Assembly (NCBI GenBank): GCA_964546645.1
Contig: CAZJKM010000001.1
Location: forward strand, 1-64,000
Direction of reading: 5' to 3'
From: A37T11 sp964546645
GTDB lineage: Bacteria > Bacteroidota > Bacteroidia > Sphingobacteriales > Sphingobacteriaceae
DNA: 64,000 nt
The notes under the pieces are model-generated. The model saw nothing but the letters and a program-made list of their open reading frames with translations. It made no database searches and was not told where the DNA came from. Of the stretch, positions 59,753-64,000 are shown in pieces. Each line of letters begins with the position of its first letter. Position 1 is the stretch's first letter. The translations under genes were made by a program, and so were the position numbers.

Positions 59753-61072
59753 ATGAATAGTGACAATAAAAGTGAACAACGCAGGGATTTCCTGAAAGCG
59801 TCGGCTTTGCTGGCTGGCGGAGCCATGCTGAGCTCCATTCCGCTGACCGGCGCCTATGCGGCCGGGAGCGATGTCATCCGGGTTGCAGTAGTCGGATGCG
59901 GTGGCCGCGGAACCGGGGCAGCTTTTGATGCGCTGGCTACAGGCGCCAATATTAAAATTGTAGCCCTCGCAGATGCATTCAGGGACCGGCTGGATGAATG
60001 TTTCAAAAAACTCAGTGACCGGCACGGCGAGAAACTGGATGTACCCGAAGACCGTAAGTTTGTTGGTTTTGACGCTTACAAGCAGGCTATTCCCTTTGCT
60101 GATGTCGTTATCCTGGCAACATCGCCTGGTTTCAGGCCCATACATTTTGAAGAGGCCGTAAAACAGGGAAAACATGTGTTTATGGAAAAACCGGTTGCGG
60201 TGGATGTGCCTGGCGTACGGCGTGTGCTCGCGGCCGCAGAAGAAGCCAAGCGTAAAAAACTGAATGTGGTGGTGGGACTGCAGCGCAGATACCAATTGAA
60301 TTACCGTGAAGCGGCTAAACGTATACAGGACGGTATGATGGGCGAGGTGGTATCCGGTCAGGTTTATTGGAACAGTGGTGGCGTTTGGGTGCGCCCGCGC
60401 CAGCCCGGCCAAACAGAGATGGAATACCAGATGCGTAACTGGTATTACTTTAACTGGTTGTGCGGCGATCATATTGTGGAGCAGCATGTGCACCAGATTG
60501 ACGTAGCCAACTGGCTCAAAGGCGCCTATCCGGTGTCGATACAGGGTACCGGAAGCAGGGCCTGGAGGAGTGGAAAGGAGTACGGGGAGATCTATGATAA
60601 CCATGCGGTAGAATTAACGTATGCAGACGGATCCGTCATTTATTCCCAGTGCCGCCATTTTGAAGGAACCGCCAACCGGGTAGACGAAACCTTTCAGGGA
60701 ACGAAAGGCCGCATATATCTGTCGGCCAGCAATAAGGCGGTGATATATGATCTTAAAGGGAACGTCATCTACGACCATCCCGGCAAAGGCAATGCAAACC
60801 CCTATCAGCATGAGCATGTGGAACTTTTTGATGCGATCAGTAAAGGGGAGTATAAATTCGCAGATGCTGAATACGGTGCAAAGAGTACACTGACGGGTAT
60901 CATCGGTCGTCTGGCGACGTATTCCGGACAGGTGATCAAGTGGGATGAAGCGCTGGCATCGAATGTGGATTTAATGCCTGAGCGGTTCGCCTGGGACGCC
61001 CTGCCAAGAGTATTGCCGGATGAGAATGGCCTCTATCCCTACGCAATTCCTGGTCAGACGAAGGTTCTTTAG
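59753..61072 (+). CDS. Tat-exported Gfo/Idh/MocA oxidoreductase
   Basis: 439 residues. A Tat signal (RRDFLKASALLAGG) is followed by a Rossmann domain (VIRVAVVGCGGRGTGAAFDAL) and MEKPVAVDVPGVRRVL with the conserved EKP Lys. The C-terminal alpha/beta domain follows, with the DHIVEQHVHQIDVANWLKG active-site region. Exported members carry a tightly bound NAD(H) and act on sugars or cyclitols in the periplasm. Combined with the TIM-barrel neighbour it suggests 3-keto-sugar or inositol-type chemistry, but the substrate cannot be read. Confidence 0.9.
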   Translation: MNSDNKSEQRRDFLKASALLAGGAMLSSIPLTGAYAAGSDVIRVAVVGCGGRGTGAAFDALATGANIKIVALADAFRDRLDECFKKLSDRHGEKLDVPEDRKFVGFDAYKQAIPFADVVILATSPGFRPIHFEEAVKQGKHVFMEKPVAVDVPGVRRVLAAAEEAKRKKLNVVVGLQRRYQLNYREAAKRIQDGMMGEVVSGQVYWNSGGVWVRPRQPGQTEMEYQMRNWYYFNWLCGDHIVEQHVHQIDVANWLKGAYPVSIQGTGSRAWRSGKEYGEIYDNHAVELTYADGSVIYSQCRHFEGTANRVDETFQGTKGRIYLSASNKAVIYDLKGNVIYDHPGKGNANPYQHEHVELFDAISKGEYKFADAEYGAKSTLTGIIGRLATYSGQVIKWDEALASNVDLMPERFAWDALPRVLPDENGLYPYAIPGQTKVL

Positions 61073-61081
61073 GGCAGGTGC

Positions 61082-62092
61082 ATGGTGGCACGGGCCCGCA
61101 TATTATTCTGGCTGATCCCGGTTGCACTGTCTATCGGAGCGCACCGTCCGGCATTAAAGCCGTTCTATATAAAGGGTGCCGCACAGGGAACGGATTATTC
61201 TATTACTTATTATGCCAGCGACAGCGTCATCAGGCATAGTTCGGTTGACAGCATACTGCAGGTGATCGATCAGTCCATGTCGCTGTATAAACCGGGATCC
61301 CTCATCCGCCGATGGAACAGCGGACACGAAGATATGGAGGTGGACGCGCATTTTGCGACCGTGCTGCGTCGCTCGTTTACCATCAACCGGAAGACGGACG
61401 GTTTATTTGATATCACCGTGGGTGGGCTGGTTGATGCATGGGGATTCGGGGCAAACCGGCAAACGGGGCTTCCCGACAGCACACGGATAGCTGCGCTGTT
61501 GGCCTGTACAGGTATGCAGCATATAAAACTGAGTGGTAACAGACTGAGAAAACGGAAACCCTGTGTGCAGCTGGATGTGAACGGAATAGCGCAGGGATAC
61601 ACGGTCGACGTCCTGGCCGGTCACCTGGAGCGTTACGGTATAAAGACCTATATGGTCGAATTGGGTGGTGAGCTAAGGGTCAAAGGTGTTAAACCCGATG
61701 GCACTCCGTTCCGGATAGGGGTGGAAGGCCCGGCGTCTTCCGCCGGAAACCAGCCGGTTATCCGCAGGATTGTCTCATTGCGCTCCGGAGCGATAACTAC
61801 TTCCGGCAATTACCGGAAGTTTGTGGAACAGGACAATAAACGTTATTCACATCTGATCAATCCGGAAACCGGCTATCCGATCGATACCGACCTGGTCAGT
61901 GTAACGGTGTTTGCCAGGGATGCGGTTACGGCAGACGGGTATGATAATGCGCTGATGGGCATGGGTATGCAACAGGCCATACGTTTTGTCAATAAATTCC
62001 GGGGAATGGAAGCTTATATGATTTTTGTAGATAGCTCCGGTGCCGTGACCGATACCATGACGGCAGGGTTCAGAAAAATGATTGTAAACTAA
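61082..62092 (+). CDS. apbE: FAD:protein FMN transferase (ApbE)
   Basis: 336 residues with an N-terminal signal segment (ILFWLIPVALSIGAH). GAAQGTDYSITYYA, YKPGSLIRRWNSG, DITVGGLVDAWGFG, DVNGIAQGYTVDVLAGHL, LGGELRVKG, SGAITTSGNY and YSHLINPETGYP are ApbE landmarks; the magnesium-binding Asp is in TADGYDNALMGMG. It attaches FMN to Thr or Ser of exported redox proteins. No obvious flavoprotein target (Nqr/Rnf subunit or FMN-binding domain) is encoded next to it. It starts 9 bp after the oxidoreductase. Confidence 0.92.
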   Translation: MVARARILFWLIPVALSIGAHRPALKPFYIKGAAQGTDYSITYYASDSVIRHSSVDSILQVIDQSMSLYKPGSLIRRWNSGHEDMEVDAHFATVLRRSFTINRKTDGLFDITVGGLVDAWGFGANRQTGLPDSTRIAALLACTGMQHIKLSGNRLRKRKPCVQLDVNGIAQGYTVDVLAGHLERYGIKTYMVELGGELRVKGVKPDGTPFRIGVEGPASSAGNQPVIRRIVSLRSGAITTSGNYRKFVEQDNKRYSHLINPETGYPIDTDLVSVTVFARDAVTADGYDNALMGMGMQQAIRFVNKFRGMEAYMIFVDSSGAVTDTMTAGFRKMIVN

Positions 62093-62112
62093 TTTTTAAA
62101 CAGATACGTATT

Positions 62113-63039
62113 ATGAAGAGGAGTGACTTTATTAGAAATGGTATGCTGGCGGCCGGAGCCGTGGTTACGGGAGCGGCTATGCCTTCACAGGCATCAGCTG
62201 CACAGGATACACAACAAAAGGGAAAACCCTTTAATCTGAACTATGGACCGCACCAGGGTCTGTTTGTAAACCATGCGGGGAAGAATGTACTGGACGAGAT
62301 ACAGTTTATGTATGACCAGGGATTCCGGGGAATTGAAGATAACGGATTTGTGCGCAGACCCGTTGATGAACAGGAAAAGATCGGTGCCTTGTTAGCGAAG
62401 CTCGGGATGGAAATGGGGGTATTTGTCCTGAATAAAGGGGGGAACGGCGCCAATACACTGGCTGCAGGCAAACAGGAACACCTCGATGTTTTCCTGAAAG
62501 GCTGCCGGGAAGCTGTTGAGTTATCGAAGCGTTGCGGGGGAAAGTTTACCACCGTGGTGCCGGGAGATTTTGAACGGAAACTGCCGGTTGATATGCAGAC
62601 GGCCCATGTGATAGAGGCACTGCGGCGGGGTGCGGAAATCCTGGAACCCCACGGCATTGTCATGGTATTGGAACCACTCAGCGATACACCCGATTTATTT
62701 TTGAGGACTGCTGCGCAAACCTATCTTATTTGTAAGGGAGTCAACAGCCCTTCCTGCAAGATTTTATATGACGTATACCATTTGCAGCGCAACGAAGGGG
62801 ACCTGCTCACCACCATGGACCGTTGCTGGGATGAGATTGCCTACATACAGGTAGGGGATAACCCCGGAAGGAAAGAACCGACCACCGGGGAGATCAATTA
62901 CAAAAACCTTTTCCGCTGGTTATATAATAAGGGTTATAAAGGGGTTGTGGGCATGGAACATGGCAAATCCGAAGGGGGAAAAGCCGGTGAACTGAAGCTG
63001 ATAAATGCCTATCGTGAGGTTGATAATTTTCTGTCCTGA
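62113..63039 (+). CDS. Exported TIM-barrel protein, hydroxypyruvate/xylose isomerase-like
   Basis: 308 residues. A Tat-like leader (MKRSDFIRNGMLAAGAVVTG, with a KR rather than RR pair) is followed by an AP-endonuclease-2-type barrel. GFRGIEDNGFVRRP, VMVLEPLSDTPDLFL with the metal Glu, ILYDVYHLQRNEG with Asp and His, YIQVGDNPGRKEPTTGE and GVVGMEHGKSEGG supply the metal site. It resembles hydroxypyruvate isomerase (Hyi) and sugar epimerases. With the exported oxidoreductase it probably processes a sugar outside the cytoplasm. It follows apbE after 20 bp. Confidence 0.85.
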   Translation: MKRSDFIRNGMLAAGAVVTGAAMPSQASAAQDTQQKGKPFNLNYGPHQGLFVNHAGKNVLDEIQFMYDQGFRGIEDNGFVRRPVDEQEKIGALLAKLGMEMGVFVLNKGGNGANTLAAGKQEHLDVFLKGCREAVELSKRCGGKFTTVVPGDFERKLPVDMQTAHVIEALRRGAEILEPHGIVMVLEPLSDTPDLFLRTAAQTYLICKGVNSPSCKILYDVYHLQRNEGDLLTTMDRCWDEIAYIQVGDNPGRKEPTTGEINYKNLFRWLYNKGYKGVVGMEHGKSEGGKAGELKLINAYREVDNFLS

Positions 63040-63110
63040 TTTGTGAAAAATATTGTAGCTTCGTACAGATAACTTATATTAGCTTCGTGAACATAAAGAA
63101 ATAACCTTTT

Positions 63111-64000
63111 ATGAACGTACTCACACGCACAAAATTGTCCTTTATGATGTTCCTCGAATTTTTTATTTGGGGATCTTGGTTTGTAACGTTAGGACGCTTC
63201 CTGCCGAAAAACCTGAATGCAGCCGACTTTGAAATTGCTAATGTATTCTCCACACAGTCGTGGGGTGCGATCATTGCTCCTTTTATTATGGGGATGATCG
63301 CCGACCGGTTTTTCAATGCCGAGCGTTTACTGGGGATTCTGCACCTGATAGGTGCTTTCCTGATGTACCAGATGTATCAGGCACCGGATGTTTCCGTATT
63401 TTTTCCGTATGTGCTGGCCTATATGATTTTATATATGCCGACGTTGGCACTGGTTAATTCGGTGTCTTTCAGGCAAATGAGCAACCCGGAAAAAGAGTTT
63501 TCCGGAATACGTATTTGGGGTACCATTGGCTGGATCGTCGCCGGGATCGCTATTTCTTTCCTGTTCCGTTGGGATTCCAATGACGGAGTGGAAAACGGGC
63601 TGTTACGCAATACGTTTCTGATGGCCTCGGTCGCTTCTTTAATCCTCGGTTTGTTCAGCTTCCTATTGCCGAAAACACCTCCGATCAAAGCAGCAGCCAA
63701 TGAGAAGGTTTCCTTTTCATCACTAATAGGTCTGGATGCCATCAGGTTATTGAAAGACCGTAACTTTCTGGTATTCTTCCTGTCTTCTATCCTGATCTGC
63801 ATTCCGCTGGCATTTTATTACCAGAATGCTAATAACTTCCTGGGCGATATTGGTATGGAAAATGTGACGGGCATGATGACCATCGGGCAAATTTCAGAGG
63901 TCTTTTTCCTGCTGTTGCTGCCGGTTTTCTTTACCCGGTTCGGATTTAAGAAAACCATCCTGGTGGGTATGCTGGCGTGGGCGGTCCGTTATGTATTGTT
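63111..64000 (+). CDS. Nucleoside/sugar:proton symporter, MFS (NupG-like), partial
   Basis: The first 296 residues are in the window and the frame is still open at the end. Membrane helices begin with LSFMMFLEFFIWGSWFVTLG, followed by a helix holding SQSWGAIIAPFIMGMIADRFF. SFRQMSNPEKEFSGIRIWGTIGWIVAG is the nucleoside-permease signature, and after a loop (LPKTPPIKAAAN) the second half starts at DRNFLVFFLSSILICIPLAF. The family (PF03825-type) is often used in Bacteroidota sugar clusters. It would import the product of the exported enzymes encoded upstream. TAGCTTCGT occurs twice before the gene (63056 and 63080). Confidence 0.85.
   Translation, partial: MNVLTRTKLSFMMFLEFFIWGSWFVTLGRFLPKNLNAADFEIANVFSTQSWGAIIAPFIMGMIADRFFNAERLLGILHLIGAFLMYQMYQAPDVSVFFPYVLAYMILYMPTLALVNSVSFRQMSNPEKEFSGIRIWGTIGWIVAGIAISFLFRWDSNDGVENGLLRNTFLMASVASLILGLFSFLLPKTPPIKAAANEKVSFSSLIGLDAIRLLKDRNFLVFFLSSILICIPLAFYYQNANNFLGDIGMENVTGMMTIGQISEVFFLLLLPVFFTRFGFKKTILVGMLAWAVRYVL

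Noticed and set aside
63056..63088. Direct repeat TAGCTTCGT twice before the permease gene
   Set aside because: Two copies 24 bp apart resemble imperfect -7 boxes (TAnnTTCG) but no -33 partner fits; too weak for a promoter or operator call.

Overview
The window reads as a chromosomal segment of a member of the Bacteroidota, most likely of the Chitinophagaceae or a close relative. The evidence is the MurF-alanine racemase fusion, a SusC-type TonB receptor paired with a DUF4249 lipoprotein, DUF4296 and DUF1080 proteins, bifunctional HisB and HisIE, and promoters of the form TTG-N19/20-TAnnTTTG in front of tRNA and protein genes. Most of the window has balanced base composition. The first 3.7 kb is clearly AT-richer.

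Layout. (1) 1-3615: an AT-rich accessory block with the tail of a type III DNA methyltransferase (Mod), a PHP/SMC-like ATPase broken by a 10-N assembly gap, and an unknown protein. It ends against the 3' side of tRNA-Ser(GGA). (2) 4100-10013: bshB1 (bacillithiol), lolD, a pre-ATP-grasp-like protein, a HAD protein that has lost its catalytic residues, then a LacI regulator, a sugar-kinase-like protein and a CBM9-like protein. (3) 10058-17119: an amidase, a lone receiver domain, a DUF1080 protein, a TonB receptor/DUF4249 pair, YceH and a WD40 protein. (4) 17134-24450: a complete histidine operon on the minus strand, hisG-D-C-B-H-A-F-IE, preceded by an unlisted leader peptide with five His in 18 residues. 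(5) 24520-37816: tRNA-Pro, an IS256-type transposase relic, alcohol dehydrogenase, a DsbD-type domain protein, an M28 peptidase, parC, MgtC, MsrA, envelope proteins, an orphan HigA-like antitoxin behind a 21-bp repeat array, and tRNA-Leu plus tRNA-Gly. (6) 37918-49742: recX, murF-alr, DUF502, a THUMP-like methyltransferase, aspartate kinase, GNAT, YggS, DUF4296, mutS2 and an unlisted Cys-rich micro-protein. (7) 49850-58572: scoA and scoB split by a four-helix-bundle (S23/IVP) gene, an unknown exported protein, two M16 peptidases, guaB and an aminotransferase. (8) 58720-64000: an exported SUMF1-type protein, a Tat-exported Gfo/Idh/MocA oxidoreductase, ApbE, a TIM-barrel isomerase-like protein and the start of a nucleoside/sugar permease, which looks like a sugar-catabolic set.

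The most unusual signal is a dispersed family of short tandem arrays with 8-bp (TTTGARRA, TTAGTTGA) or 7-bp (TAGTCGW) units in gene junctions. Several start exactly at, or inside, a stop codon. Two arrays in inverted orientation flank the four-helix-bundle gene inside the scoA-scoB operon. This is reminiscent of the intervening sequences of 23S rRNA, which carry the same protein family in the loop of a long stem. The histidine leader peptide and the operator-like 21-bp triplet just upstream of it are the second strong lead. Everything here was read by eye; no database search or folding program was run.
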